Origin: RPQJ01 sp963698735
GTDB taxonomy: Bacteria > Pseudomonadota > Gammaproteobacteria > Steroidobacterales > Steroidobacteraceae
Direction of reading: 5' to 3'
NCBI GenBank assembly: GCA_963698735.1
Contig: CAVOSA010000007.1
Span: forward strand, 183,533 to 247,532
DNA: 64,000 bases
Shown: positions 43,877-52,809 of the stretch, in pieces
How positions within the stretch are numbered: the first letter of the stretch is position 1
How the letters are laid out: every line of letters begins with the position of its first letter
Position numbers and translations under genes: made by a program
The notes under the pieces: generated by a model
What the model was told of the DNA's origin: nothing
What the model saw: only the letters and a program-made list of their open reading frames with translations
The model's database searches: none

Positions 43877-44602
43877 ATGGCCACCGAAAGCGTAACCGTC
43901 GACAACCCTTACGGAATTGGCGCCCTCTGGGCACAGGGCGACTTCGTCGCGAAGGGCGTGCTGATCCTCCTCGTCCTGATGTCTGCCTATTCCTGGTTCA
44001 TCATCTTCACCAAGTGGTGGGAGCAGCGCCGGCTCCTGTCGCAGGCTCACGAAGCCGAGAAGAATTTCTGGGCCGCCGACAACATCAAGACGGGCCTGAA
44101 CAAGCTCACGGGCAAGGGCAACATCTTCAAGGGCATGGCCGCCGAGGCCATCGACGCCGCCGAGCACCATGACACGCGCCTGACGCAGCAGGTGCCGCTG
44201 CACGAGTGGATCGACAACGTGCTGGCCCGCGCCACTGCGCGCATCAACAGCGCGCTTTCCACCCAGTTGCCGTTCCTGGCCACGACCGGTTCGACCGCGC
44301 CGTTCATCGGCCTGTTCGGCACGGTGTGGGGCATCTACCACGCGCTCGTCGCCATCGGTGTGGCCGGCCAGGCCTCGATCGACAAGGTGGCGGGCCCCGT
44401 CGGTGAAGCCCTCATCATGACGGCCATCGGCCTCGCGGTCGCGGTGCCGGCGGTGCTCGGCTACAACTTCCTGCTGGGCCGCAACAAGCAGATCATGGAA
44501 CGGGTCAAGCTCTTCTCGAGCGACCTCGAGCAGGTGATCGTCAGCGGTTCGCGCATCGAAGGCGCGGGCGCCAAGGTCATCTCGGGCGGCGCGAAGAAGT
44601 AA
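43877..44602 (+). CDS. exbB: ExbB/TolQ-type proton channel subunit
   Basis: 241 residues with three TM helices: about 25-45 (GVLILLVLMSAYSWFIIF), and a pair near 130-150 and 175-200 (FLATTGSTAPFIGLFGTVWGIYHAL, ALIMTAIGLAVAVPAVLGYNFLLGR). The Thr/Gly-rich second helix is the ExbB signature. Forms the pentameric motor with ExbD. Confidence 0.94.
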   Translation: MATESVTVDNPYGIGALWAQGDFVAKGVLILLVLMSAYSWFIIFTKWWEQRRLLSQAHEAEKNFWAADNIKTGLNKLTGKGNIFKGMAAEAIDAAEHHDTRLTQQVPLHEWIDNVLARATARINSALSTQLPFLATTGSTAPFIGLFGTVWGIYHALVAIGVAGQASIDKVAGPVGEALIMTAIGLAVAVPAVLGYNFLLGRNKQIMERVKLFSSDLEQVIVSGSRIEGAGAKVISGGAKK

Positions 44603-44643
44603 TTGGGCGCTGGCACCCCTAGCCGCTGGAGACAGGTCTCACC

Positions 44644-45081
44644 ATGGGCATGAATGTATCGTCGGGCATCCCTGATCAGGAAGAGAAGCCGATGTCGGAG
44701 ATCAACACCACGCCCCTCGTGGACGTGATGCTGGTCATGCTCATCATCTTCCTGATCACGATTCCCGTGATTACGCAGTCGGTGAAGGTCGACCTGCCGA
44801 AGGCGGCCAACATCCCGACGCAGACGAAGCCGGAGAACATCAACATCGCGGTCGATCCCGAAGGCAACGTCTACTGGAACACGGCCATGGTCCCGACGCA
44901 GGAGGCGCTGCTCGATCGACTCAAGTCGGTTGCGGTCCTGGAGCCCCAGCCGGAGATCCACGTTCGCGGCGACCGTGCCACGGCGTACGAGCACATCGGG
45001 CGAGTGATGGTGCTGGCCCAGCGAGCCGGCATCCAGAAGATCGGCTTCATCACCGAACCCGACCGCGGCCTCGCGCGCTGA
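44644..45081 (+). CDS. exbD: ExbD/TolR-type protein, first copy
   Basis: 145 residues. A short cytoplasmic N-terminus ends in MSEINTTPLVDVMLVMLIIFLIT, whose Asp in the single TM helix is the proton-carrying residue; the periplasmic domain ends with RVMVLAQRAGIQKIGFITEP. It lies 41 nt after exbB. It differs from the second copy through most of the periplasmic domain. Confidence 0.93.
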   Translation: MGMNVSSGIPDQEEKPMSEINTTPLVDVMLVMLIIFLITIPVITQSVKVDLPKAANIPTQTKPENINIAVDPEGNVYWNTAMVPTQEALLDRLKSVAVLEPQPEIHVRGDRATAYEHIGRVMVLAQRAGIQKIGFITEPDRGLAR

Positions 45082-45102
45082 GCCGCCGCAGGAGTCTGAA
45101 CG

Positions 45103-45519
45103 ATGAGCATGAGTATTGGTGGCGGCGGCGAAGACGAGCCGATGATGGAAATGAACATGACGCCGTTGATCGACGTCCTGCTCGTCCTGCTGGTGATGTT
45201 CATCATCACGATTCCCGTGATGACGCACGCGGTGAAGCTCGACATGCCGCGCGCGAACAACGCGCCGTCGCAGTCGAATCCCGTCGTGATCAACCTCGAG
45301 ATCGACTTTGACGGCACGGTGCTCTGGAATGGCTCGCCGGTGACGGTGGATGCTCTCGACGGTTACTTCCGTCGCGAGGCCGCCGCCGACCCGCAGCCGG
45401 AACTGCACATCCGCCCGAACAAGCGTGCATCGTACGACGTCGTCGCGCGCGTCCTGGCGGCGGCGCAGCGCAACGGGCTGCTCAAGATCGGGTTCGTCGG
45501 CAACGAGCAGTTCATGTAA
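45103..45519 (+). CDS. exbD2: ExbD/TolR-type protein, second copy
   Basis: 138 residues. MMEMNMTPLIDVLLVLLVMFIIT has the conserved TM Asp; the periplasmic part (VAARVLAAAQRNGLLKIGFVGNEQF-like ending) matches the first copy in plan. Two adjacent exbD genes are typical of Xanthomonas TonB operons, where the second is needed only for some functions. Confidence 0.92.
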   Translation: MSMSIGGGGEDEPMMEMNMTPLIDVLLVLLVMFIITIPVMTHAVKLDMPRANNAPSQSNPVVINLEIDFDGTVLWNGSPVTVDALDGYFRREAAADPQPELHIRPNKRASYDVVARVLAAAQRNGLLKIGFVGNEQFM

Positions 45520-45564
45520 ATCAGTGGGTTGCCGTTGCCTGCCTGGCCGCGGCATCGAATCTAA

Positions 45565-45605
45565 AGGGGGCTGCCGGGGCGAAGAGCTCCGGCGGCTTTC
45601 TTTGT
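45565..45605 (+). terminator. Terminator-like hairpin after exbD2
   Basis: GGCTGCCGGGGC and AGCTCCGGCGGCT form an imperfect stem around a short loop, followed by TTCTTTG. It could attenuate read-through into the TPR gene. Confidence 0.55.
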
Positions 45606-45639
45606 CAGCGGGACTTGAAGCGTCCCAGTGAGGCTATCG

Positions 45640-46857
45640 ATGAGGAAGGCGAGTTTCGTTCTCACCACCGCGCTCGCAATGGCGGGCTGGATCGGCGTCG
45701 CCGGCACCTTGCTGGTCGTCCCGGTCACCGCCGAAGCGCAACAGAAGGTGAGCACCAAGGTCGGCGTGCCGCTCAAGGCCGCGCAGGAAAACATCCAGAA
45801 GAAGCGCTGGGATGCGGCGCTGGCCAAGATCAAGGAAGCCGACGCGACGCCGGGCAAGACTGCCTTCGACCAGTACAAGATCAACGAGATGCTGTGGTAT
45901 GTGTACCTGCAGCAGGGGCGCAACGCCGATGCCGCGCGCGTGCTCGAAGGCCAGATCGCGTCGGGGCAGATGCCTGCCGGCGAGAAGGTGCAGCGCACCA
46001 AGACACTGGCTCAGCTCTATGCCCGCGCCGGGAACTACGGCAAGGCCGCCTCGACCGCGCAGCAGTACCTGAAGTCCGTGCCCGGCGACAAGGACATGCA
46101 GTTGCTGGTCGCCAACGCGTACTACCAGCAGAAGGATTACAAGGGCGCCATCGCCGCAGCCGAACGGATCATGAAGGCCGGCGGCACGCCCAGCCAAGAC
46201 CTGCTGCAGCTGGTGCTGCGTTCCAACTATGAACTCGGCGACTCGGCCGGCACGGCCAAGGCTCTCGATCAGCTCCTCAAGTACTACCCGTCGACGGACA
46301 CGTGGGAACGCGTGCTCGACGGCTACATGAAGACGACCAAGCACGACCACGCGCTGATGGCACTTTATCGCCTCGCCGAAGACGTGGGTGCGCTCAAGAC
46401 GTCGCGCCAGTACATCGACATGACGCAGGCCCTCGTGATCGGCGGCTTCGGCCAGGAGGCCGAGCGCATCATGAAGAAGGGCATCGGCGAAAACGTCTTT
46501 ACCGGCGAGGACCTGACCCGCGCCAATCGCACGCTTGATGCCGCGAAGCGCAAGGCAGATGCCGAGCGCGCGGCGCTGCCGAAAGCGGCGGCACAGTTGG
46601 CCGCCGCAAAGACGGGCGACGAGATGGCGAAGGTCGGCGAGCTGTATTTCAGTGCTGGCGATTACAACAATGCGGCCGCCGCGTTGCAGAAGGCCATCAC
46701 CAAGGGCGGCCTGTCGGATGCGGATAGCGCCGAGATGCTGCTGGGTATCGCGTTGAAGCGCAAGGGCGACAAGGCCAATGCGATGAAGGCGTTCGACGGC
46801 GTCAAGGACCCGAAGTTCGCCGAGATCGCCAGGCTCTGGAAGACTGCGTCACGCTGA
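45640..46857 (+). CDS. Exported TPR protein, paralogue of 48518 gene
   Basis: 405 residues. A signal peptide or N-terminal anchor (MRKASFVLTTALAMAGWIGVAGTLLVVPVTAEA) is followed by TPR-like helical repeats: RWDAALAKIKEADATPGKTAFDQYKINEMLWYVYLQQG, YGKAASTAQQYLKSVPGDKDMQLLVANAYYQQKDYKGAIAAAERI. The C-terminal AAAQLAAAKTGDEMAKVGELYFSAGDYNNAAAALQKAI is nearly the same as in the 48518 gene. ATG 45640 (GAGG 8 nt upstream) chosen over GTG 45628. Follows the TonB operon; a periplasmic scaffold for it is plausible but unproven. Confidence 0.8.
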   Translation: MRKASFVLTTALAMAGWIGVAGTLLVVPVTAEAQQKVSTKVGVPLKAAQENIQKKRWDAALAKIKEADATPGKTAFDQYKINEMLWYVYLQQGRNADAARVLEGQIASGQMPAGEKVQRTKTLAQLYARAGNYGKAASTAQQYLKSVPGDKDMQLLVANAYYQQKDYKGAIAAAERIMKAGGTPSQDLLQLVLRSNYELGDSAGTAKALDQLLKYYPSTDTWERVLDGYMKTTKHDHALMALYRLAEDVGALKTSRQYIDMTQALVIGGFGQEAERIMKKGIGENVFTGEDLTRANRTLDAAKRKADAERAALPKAAAQLAAAKTGDEMAKVGELYFSAGDYNNAAAALQKAITKGGLSDADSAEMLLGIALKRKGDKANAMKAFDGVKDPKFAEIARLWKTASR

Positions 46858-46896
46858 TCCTGGCGACGCGCCAGCGCGTCAGGCAGAAGCAAGAAC

Positions 46897-46926
46897 AGGG
46901 CGCGGGCGAAAGTCCGTGCCCTTTTT
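46897..46926 (+). terminator. Intrinsic terminator after TPR gene
   Basis: AGGGCGCGGGC pairs with GTCCGTGCCCT (GAAA loop, one G-T pair), followed by TTTTCTTT. It ends the tonB-exbBDD-TPR unit. Confidence 0.85.
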
Positions 46927-47078
46927 CTTTGGCAAGTGCGCGACTGCGGGATGTGGTGGAGGCGTTGCGGATACTCCCGAGTGCGGATTGGGCGTGCAGG
47001 GACTAGCCTCGACAGGACCGCGACCACGACTCGGTCGCCTGCAGCGCGACGCGCTGATCTGATCGGGGAGAACCACAG

Positions 47079-48431
47079 ATGAAGACCATGACCAAGATTC
47101 TCGCTTCCGCGGTGGCGGCGGCCCTGCTCGGGGTCGCAGCGCCCGCGTCCGCAAAATTGACCGAAGCAGAGGCCGCGCGCCTCGGCGCCGATCTCACGCC
47201 GGTGGGTGCCGAGAAGGCCGGCAACAAGGACGGCACCATCCCTGCCTGGACCGGCGGGCTGTGCTCGCCCCCCGCGGGCTGGACGGCGGCGCAGGGTTAC
47301 ACCGACCCGTTCGCGAGCGACAAGGTGCTGTTCACCATCACCAAGGCCAATGCGGCGCAATACAAGGACAAGCTGACGGCCGGCACGCTGGCGATGCTGA
47401 ACAAGTACGACAACTTCAAGATGAACGTCTACCAGACGCGCCGCACGGCCTGCCTGCCGCAGGAGGCGTACGACGTCATCAAGTCGATGGCCACGAAGAT
47501 CGATCTGCAGGGCTTCGGCTTCACGGGGGGCTTCTCGTACACGCCGTTCCCGATCCCGAAGAACGGCATGGAAGCGATCTGGAATCACGTGCCGCGCTAC
47601 CTGGGCGGCGGCGTCGTGCGCCAGTTCAATGCCTTCCCGGTTCGTGCCAACGGCGACTACTACAAGATCGCGACCGAGGAACGGCGCGTGTTCTTCCGCA
47701 ATCTCGACCAGCCGAAGGACAACCTGCTGGGCGTGTTCATGTCGCGCTTCCTGGCGCCCGCGACGCTGGAAGGCACCGTGTTCCTGGTCCACGAGCCGAT
47801 CGACCAGGTCAAGGAAGCCCGCTCCGCGTGGATCTACAACTCCGGCCAGCGCCGCGTGCGCCGCGCGCCCGACCTGTCCTATGACAACGTCAACGACGGT
47901 ACGGAGGGCCTGCGCACGACGGACCAGTTCGACGCGTTCAACGGCGCGCCCGACCGCTACGACTGGAAGCTCGTCGGCAAGAAGGAGATTTACGTCCCGT
48001 ACAACACATACAAGCTGTCCGACAAGAAGCTCAAGTACAAGGAAGACATCATCCGCAAGAGCACGCCGAACGCGGACCTGCTGCGCTACGAGCTGCACCG
48101 GGTGTGGGAGGTCGAAGCGACCCTGAAGCCGACCAGCAAGCACATCTACGGCAAGCGAGTGTTTTACCTTGACGAAGACAGCTGGACGGTGCTGTACGAA
48201 GACGCGTACGACACCCGCAAGCAACTGTGGCGCGTGAGCATCCACCCGCTGATCCAGTTCTACGACGCCAAGGTGCCGTGGTACCGGGCCAACATCTGGC
48301 ACGACCTCAGCAACGGCAGTTACCTGCTGGCCGGCGTCGACAACGAGATCAAGACGCCATGGAAGTTTGGTGAAAAGGCTGCCTGGGGGGACTTCCAGCC
48401 AGATGCCTTGCGCCGCATCGGCACCAAGTAG
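47079..48431 (+). CDS. DUF1329 exported protein
   Basis: 450 residues with a signal peptide (MKTMTKILASAVAAALLGVAAPASA). The mature part has the LTPVGAEKAGNKDGTIPAWTGG opening, YTPFPIPKNGMEAIWNH, YNSGQRRVRRAPDLSYD, FDAFNGAPDRYDWKLVGKKEIYVPYN and YLDEDSWTVLYEDAYD, all DUF1329 marks. Members resemble LolB-like lipid-binding periplasmic barrels and often accompany RND or outer-membrane lipid/solvent export genes. Here it lies between two TPR paralogues. Confidence 0.9.
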   Translation: MKTMTKILASAVAAALLGVAAPASAKLTEAEAARLGADLTPVGAEKAGNKDGTIPAWTGGLCSPPAGWTAAQGYTDPFASDKVLFTITKANAAQYKDKLTAGTLAMLNKYDNFKMNVYQTRRTACLPQEAYDVIKSMATKIDLQGFGFTGGFSYTPFPIPKNGMEAIWNHVPRYLGGGVVRQFNAFPVRANGDYYKIATEERRVFFRNLDQPKDNLLGVFMSRFLAPATLEGTVFLVHEPIDQVKEARSAWIYNSGQRRVRRAPDLSYDNVNDGTEGLRTTDQFDAFNGAPDRYDWKLVGKKEIYVPYNTYKLSDKKLKYKEDIIRKSTPNADLLRYELHRVWEVEATLKPTSKHIYGKRVFYLDEDSWTVLYEDAYDTRKQLWRVSIHPLIQFYDAKVPWYRANIWHDLSNGSYLLAGVDNEIKTPWKFGEKAAWGDFQPDALRRIGTK

Positions 48432-48459
48432 GTTCCATCAGTCTGGCCACCGGGCAAAC

Positions 48460-48494
48460 GAAAAGGCCCCGCGGGTGATGAACCCACGGGGCCT
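48460..48494 (-). terminator. Terminator of the leftward TPR gene
   Basis: AGGCCCCG-C-GGGT and ACCC-A-CGGGGCCT form a long stem (48464-48494); on the minus strand TTTTCG follows. On the plus strand no T-run, so it serves chiefly the 48518 gene, although it also sits 32 nt past DUF1329. Confidence 0.8.
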
Positions 48495-48517
48495 CCGCGA
48501 CCGTCGAGAAACTTCGA

Positions 48518-49792
48518 TCAGCCGGCCGCGGCGGGTGCGGCAGCCGTATCCAGCTTGAGCTTCCAGAGCCGGGCGACGTCCGTCAGTCCCGGTGCCTTCA
48601 CGGCATCAAACGCCGGGCGCGCCTCGGCTACCTTCCCGAGTCGCGAGTTGGCGATGCCGGCCAGCATGTTGGCGTCATCCGCGTCCTGGACACCGCCCTT
48701 CGCGAGGCCTTTCTGGATCGCGTCCGCCGCGTTGGCGTAGTCACCGGCGCTGAAATACAGCTTGCCGATGGCGACCATCTGGTTGCCAGTCTTGGCAGCC
48801 GCCAGCTGGGCCGCCGCGGTGCTCAATTCCTTGGCATCGGCCGTGGCGCCTGCGCGAGCACGCTCAAGGTCCGCCTGGGCGCGCGTCTTCTGATCACCCT
48901 GGAATGCGTTCGCCGACATGCCGCGCTCGAGCACCTGCTTCGCCTCGTTCGGGAAGCCGCCGGTCACCAGCGTGGCGCCCATCTCGGCGTATTCCTCGCC
49001 CTTGTCGAGGGTGTTCGTGTCGTTCATCAGGCGATAAAGCGAGCGCAGGGCCCGGTCGTCCTTGGTGCGGTAGAGCTGTGCGTTGAGCAGGTCTTCCCAG
49101 TACTTGGGCTGCGGGTAGTTTTTCACCAGGCCCTCGAGCGCCAGCATGATGCCGGCTTCGTCCTTGAGCTCGTAGTTCGAGCGCAGCGCGAGCAGCAGGG
49201 CGGCCTCGGCGGGCTTCGCGCTGGATGCGACCAGCGCCTCCGACGCAGCCTTCGCGCCTTTGTAGTCGTTCGACAGGTACCTGGCCTGGGCGAGGCTGAG
49301 CGCGATCTCGGCGTCGTTCGGGTTCAGCTTCATGTATTCGGCGCCGGTCGCGAGCGCCTTGTCGTATTGCTTGTTCTGCAGGTTCATCTGCGTCAGCGCG
49401 CGCAGCCGCTGCGACCTGTCGGCCTCGGGCACCATGCCAGTGGCGAGCGAGCGCTCGAGCGCTGCCGCTGACTGCACGTAGTCCTTCTTCTGCAGGTAGA
49501 TGTACCAGCCGAGTTCGTCGATCATGAACGCGTCGTAAGGCGTCTTCGGTTCGACGGCCTGTGCGGCCTGCAGCTGTACCAGGGCTTCGTCCCAGTTCTT
49601 CGCGTTCATGGCGTTCTGCGTGGCCACCAGCGGTTTCTGGACGGCCGGACTCAGCTTCTGCTTTGGTGCGGCCGCCTTTTCCTTGTCGGCCGCAACGGCG
49701 ACTGACACGGGCAGCAACGAGCCGCCGACGACGCCGACCAGTCCGGCCGCGGCAAGGGCAGCCATCAACACGAGGTTCGCTTTCTTCATCAT
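48518..49792 (-). CDS. Exported TPR protein, paralogue of 45640 gene
   Basis: 424 residues. Signal peptide MMKKANLVLMAALAAAGLVGVVGGSLLPVSVAVAA, then TPR-like repeats (WDEALVQLQAAQAVEPKTPYDAFMIDELGWYIYLQKKDY, LNPNDAEIALSLAQARYLSNDYKGAKAASEAL). The C-terminal TAAAQLAAAKTGNQMVAIGKLYFSAGDYANAADAIQKGLAKGG matches the 45640 gene closely. GAGAGG lies 6 nt before ATG 49792. The two paralogues are in opposite orientation around DUF1329. Function unknown; probable periplasmic helical-repeat scaffold. Confidence 0.82.
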   Translation of the reverse strand: MMKKANLVLMAALAAAGLVGVVGGSLLPVSVAVAADKEKAAAPKQKLSPAVQKPLVATQNAMNAKNWDEALVQLQAAQAVEPKTPYDAFMIDELGWYIYLQKKDYVQSAAALERSLATGMVPEADRSQRLRALTQMNLQNKQYDKALATGAEYMKLNPNDAEIALSLAQARYLSNDYKGAKAASEALVASSAKPAEAALLLALRSNYELKDEAGIMLALEGLVKNYPQPKYWEDLLNAQLYRTKDDRALRSLYRLMNDTNTLDKGEEYAEMGATLVTGGFPNEAKQVLERGMSANAFQGDQKTRAQADLERARAGATADAKELSTAAAQLAAAKTGNQMVAIGKLYFSAGDYANAADAIQKGLAKGGVQDADDANMLAGIANSRLGKVAEARPAFDAVKAPGLTDVARLWKLKLDTAAAPAAAG

Positions 49793-49899
49793 CAGCCTCT
49801 CGAGGGCAGTGGGTTTCTGGCCGCGCATTGTAGCGCTCGTCAGGGTTTTCGTGGTTGCCGACCGATGCGGCCGCCGGTACGCGGGCGGAACCGGGGGGA

Positions 49900-50544
49900 T
49901 TAGCTGCCCCGGCCAGGCAACCCGGCGAGGTAGCGGCGAACCGTATCGATGCCCACGACTTCGGCGTACTTGGCCTGCAGGTCGAAAAGGTTGGCTTCGT
50001 GGGGCGCCGGATGCCGATCGCCGACCGCCTCGCGGACGACCCACGGGATGAAACCGTGCTGGCAGGCATCGAGTGCGGTGGCGCGGATGCAGCCGCTCGT
50101 GCTCACGCCCGCAATCAACAGGGTGTCCACGCCCAGTGCGGTCAGCGTCGAGGCCAGGGTAGTGCCGAAGAAAGCACTCGCGTACTGCTTGGTAATGACC
50201 GTTTCGCCGGGTGCCGGTTCGAGGGCCGGATCGAACCGGGAAAGCTCGGGGTCGGCACCGTCGGCGAAGCAGCCGAGCGCTGGGAGCTTGCGGAAAAAGA
50301 CGCCGCCGTCGCGCCCTCCCGCCTGGAAACGCACGTTGGTGTGCAGCACGGGGATGCCGGCATCGCGCGCCGCTCGCAACAGCACTGCACAGGCGTCGCG
50401 GGTGGTCTCGACGCCCGCATAGAGCGGCGAACCCGGTTTCAGGTAAGCCATGACGAAGTCGACGACGATCAGCGCAGGCCGCTGGCCAGGCTGCAGCGCG
50501 TGGCCGAAGCCGCCGCCAGCGTAGTTTTCGTCGAGGCTGGCCAT
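49900..50544 (-). CDS. Isochorismatase-fold amidohydrolase (N-carbamoylsarcosine amidase-like)
   Basis: 214 residues. PALIVVDFVMAYLKPGSPLYAG supplies the catalytic Asp, the Lys is in TVITKQYASAFFGTTL, and the nucleophile Cys in AGVSTSGCIRATALDACQHGF, with the preceding cis-peptide region. This triad belongs to amidases such as N-carbamoylsarcosine and maleamate amidohydrolases. It ends a leftward pair with the CoA-transferase (6 nt gap). A second family member lies at 56909 beyond the hydantoinase genes. Confidence 0.87.
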   Translation of the reverse strand: MASLDENYAGGGFGHALQPGQRPALIVVDFVMAYLKPGSPLYAGVETTRDACAVLLRAARDAGIPVLHTNVRFQAGGRDGGVFFRKLPALGCFADGADPELSRFDPALEPAPGETVITKQYASAFFGTTLASTLTALGVDTLLIAGVSTSGCIRATALDACQHGFIPWVVREAVGDRHPAPHEANLFDLQAKYAEVVGIDTVRRYLAGLPGRGS

Positions 50545-50550
50545 CGGGGG

Positions 50551-51753
50551 TCAGATCACCTTGCGGGACTTCAGGTCTGCATAGCGTTCGGCTGCCAACC
50601 CGAGCAGCTGCAGGTACACCTCGTCATTATGCTGCCCGAGATCGGGGCTCGGCGAGCGAACGCTGCCAGGCGTTTCCGACAGCTTCGGCGCGACGTTCTG
50701 CATGCGCAGGTCGCCGAAGTCCGGGTGCGGCACGGTGACGATGGCTTCACGTGCCTTGAAGTGCGGGTCGTCGAGCATCTCGGGGGCGCGGTAGATCAGG
50801 CCCGCGGGGACGCCGTGCTCGTCCATCCGTGCCAGGACATCGTGCGTGGGGAACTGCTGCGTCCAGGCCTCGACCAGCGCGTCGAGCTGCTGCTGGTTGG
50901 CGCCTCGCGCGCCGTGTGTGGCGTAGCGCGGATCGGTGGCGAGACCGGGCTGTCCCATGGCTGCGGCGAGCCGCGCAAAGACCGTGTCCTGGTTGGCAGC
51001 GATGAGCACCATGCCGTCCTGCGTCTTGTAGACGTTTGACGGCGCGACGTTAGGCAGGATCGCTCCGGTGCGCTCGCGGATGAAGCCGGCCTTGTCGTAT
51101 TCGGTGACCAGCGACTCCATCATGTTGAGCACGGCCTCGTAGATCGCCGAATCGATGACCTGGCCGCGGCCCGTCATGTGCCGGTGGTGCAGCGCCGTGA
51201 GCGCGCCGATGCAGGCGAACGTCGCGGCCAGCGAGTCGCCGATCGAGATACCCATGCGAGAAGGGGGTGTGGTGGGGTCGCCGACCACGTAACGCAGGCC
51301 ACCCATCGCCTCGCCAATGGCACCGAAGCCGGCCTGGCGCGAATACGGTCCGGTCTGGCCGAAGCCGGAGACGCGGATCATGATCAGCTTCGGGTTGATG
51401 GCCGAGAGCTCCGGCCAGCCGAGGCCCCATTTCTCCATGGTGCCAGGACGGAAGTTCTCGAGCAGGAAGTCCGATTCCGCCACCAGCGACTTCAGGATTT
51501 CCTGGCCTTCCGGCTGGCGCAGGTCGAGGGTGATCGCCTTCTTGTTGCGGGCCACGACGGGCCACCACAGCGACTTGCCGTGCGCCTTCTCGCGACCCCA
51601 GACTCGCATCGGGTCGCCCTGGCCCGGCGGTTCGATTTTGATCACTTCGGCGCCGAAGTCGCCGAGCAACTGGCCGCAGAAGGGCCCCGCCAGCAGCGTT
51701 CCCAGTTCGATCACGCGCAGCCCGTCGAGCGGGCCAGAGGTGGGACGGGTCAT
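50551..51753 (-). CDS. Family III CoA-transferase (CaiB/BaiF type)
   Basis: 400 residues. LRVIELGTLLAGPFCGQLLGDFGAEVIKIEPPGQGDPMR, the catalytic Asp region in AITLDLRQPEGQEIL and SGFGQTGPYSRQAGFGAIGEAMGGL mark the family. These enzymes move CoA between acyl groups, often from succinyl-CoA to a dicarboxylate. Divergent to the lyase and hydantoinase genes, 111 nt apart, so probably one pathway. Substrate not assignable by eye. Confidence 0.9.
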   Translation of the reverse strand: MTRPTSGPLDGLRVIELGTLLAGPFCGQLLGDFGAEVIKIEPPGQGDPMRVWGREKAHGKSLWWPVVARNKKAITLDLRQPEGQEILKSLVAESDFLLENFRPGTMEKWGLGWPELSAINPKLIMIRVSGFGQTGPYSRQAGFGAIGEAMGGLRYVVGDPTTPPSRMGISIGDSLAATFACIGALTALHHRHMTGRGQVIDSAIYEAVLNMMESLVTEYDKAGFIRERTGAILPNVAPSNVYKTQDGMVLIAANQDTVFARLAAAMGQPGLATDPRYATHGARGANQQQLDALVEAWTQQFPTHDVLARMDEHGVPAGLIYRAPEMLDDPHFKAREAIVTVPHPDFGDLRMQNVAPKLSETPGSVRSPSPDLGQHNDEVYLQLLGLAAERYADLKSRKVI

Positions 51754-51817
51754 GGGGTCACCTTGTATTCGCTGGGCATGCTTCCTAACCTAGGTCGTGC
51801 ACGCCCGGGTCAAATGT

Positions 51818-51829
51818 TATATTAATATA
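51818..51829. promoter_or_regulatory. AT-rich palindrome between divergent catabolic operons
   Basis: TATATTAATATA, a perfect 12-bp palindrome in an A+T-rich patch (51815-51845) of an otherwise G+C-rich region. It lies mid-way between the CoA-transferase and lyase genes, the place for a shared promoter/operator. No regulator gene is adjacent. Confidence 0.5.
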
Positions 51830-51865
51830 CATTAGATATGTTTTAGCCGCGACCGGAAACCCGCC

Positions 51866-52783
51866 ATGAGCACGCACGTCGACATCGTCGAAGTCGGTCC
51901 CCGCGATGGGTTGCAGAGCGAGCCCGGCGTCTTCCCGACGGCGGCCAAGATCGAGTTCATTCGTCGTGCCCTCGCGGCCGGCTTGCGCCGCGTCGAGGTT
52001 GCGAGTTTCGTCAACCCGAAGAAAGTGCCGCAGATGGCTGACGCCGAAGCAGTGCTGCAGGCGCTTGGCGCGCCTCCTTCGGGCGTCCACTTCATCGGCC
52101 TCGTGCTGAACCGCAAGGGTTACGAGCGGGCGGTGGCGGCGGGATGCAACGAGATCGGCATGGCCGTGGTCGCGAGCGACACGTTCAACCGCCGCAACCA
52201 GGGCGTCTCGACCGACGAATCCATCGCGGCCTGGCTCGACATCGCGCGTGCGGCGGAACAGGCGGGCGTCCGGGCGCAGGTGACCGTCTCGGCCGCGTTC
52301 GGTTGTCCGTTCGAGGGTGAAATCGCGGTGGCACGAGTCGTCGACGTCGCGAAGCGCGTGGCCGAAGCCCGGCCGTTCGAGATTGCGCTGGCCGACACCA
52401 TCGGCGTCGGCGTTCCCACGCAGGTCACGGAGATCGTCTCGCGCGTGCGCGAAGCGGTGCCCGGCATTGCGCTGCGCTGCCACTTCCACAACACCCGCAA
52501 CACCGGCTTTGCCAACGCGTTTGCCGCGTTGCAGGCCGGCGTGCGCACGCTCGATGCCAGCCTCGGCGGCATCGGTGGCTGTCCCTTCGCACCGGCGGCC
52601 ACGGGCAACATCGCCACCGAGGACCTGCTTTATCAACTGCATCGCGCCGGTTACCAGACCGGTGTTTCGCTCGATGCCGCGATCGAAACCGGCAAGTGGC
52701 TGCAGGAGCAGCTTGGGCGCAGCGTGCCCGGCATGCTGGTCAAGGCGGGCGGATTTCCGAGGCCGGCGACCGCGGCGGCCTGA
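51866..52783 (+). CDS. HMG-CoA lyase-like enzyme
   Basis: 305 residues, TIM barrel. DIVEVGPRDGLQSEPGVFPTAAKIEFI holds the metal-binding Asp and catalytic Arg, ADTIGVGVP, RCHFHNTRNTGFANAFAAL the His pair, and LGGIGGCPFAPAATGNIATEDLLY the Cys loop. It cleaves HMG-CoA or a related 3-hydroxy-acyl-CoA. First gene of the rightward catabolic operon; hyuA starts 26 nt later. Confidence 0.9.
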   Translation: MSTHVDIVEVGPRDGLQSEPGVFPTAAKIEFIRRALAAGLRRVEVASFVNPKKVPQMADAEAVLQALGAPPSGVHFIGLVLNRKGYERAVAAGCNEIGMAVVASDTFNRRNQGVSTDESIAAWLDIARAAEQAGVRAQVTVSAAFGCPFEGEIAVARVVDVAKRVAEARPFEIALADTIGVGVPTQVTEIVSRVREAVPGIALRCHFHNTRNTGFANAFAALQAGVRTLDASLGGIGGCPFAPAATGNIATEDLLYQLHRAGYQTGVSLDAAIETGKWLQEQLGRSVPGMLVKAGGFPRPATAAA

Positions 52784-52809
52784 CGACTACGAACACAACA
52801 GGTGACTGC

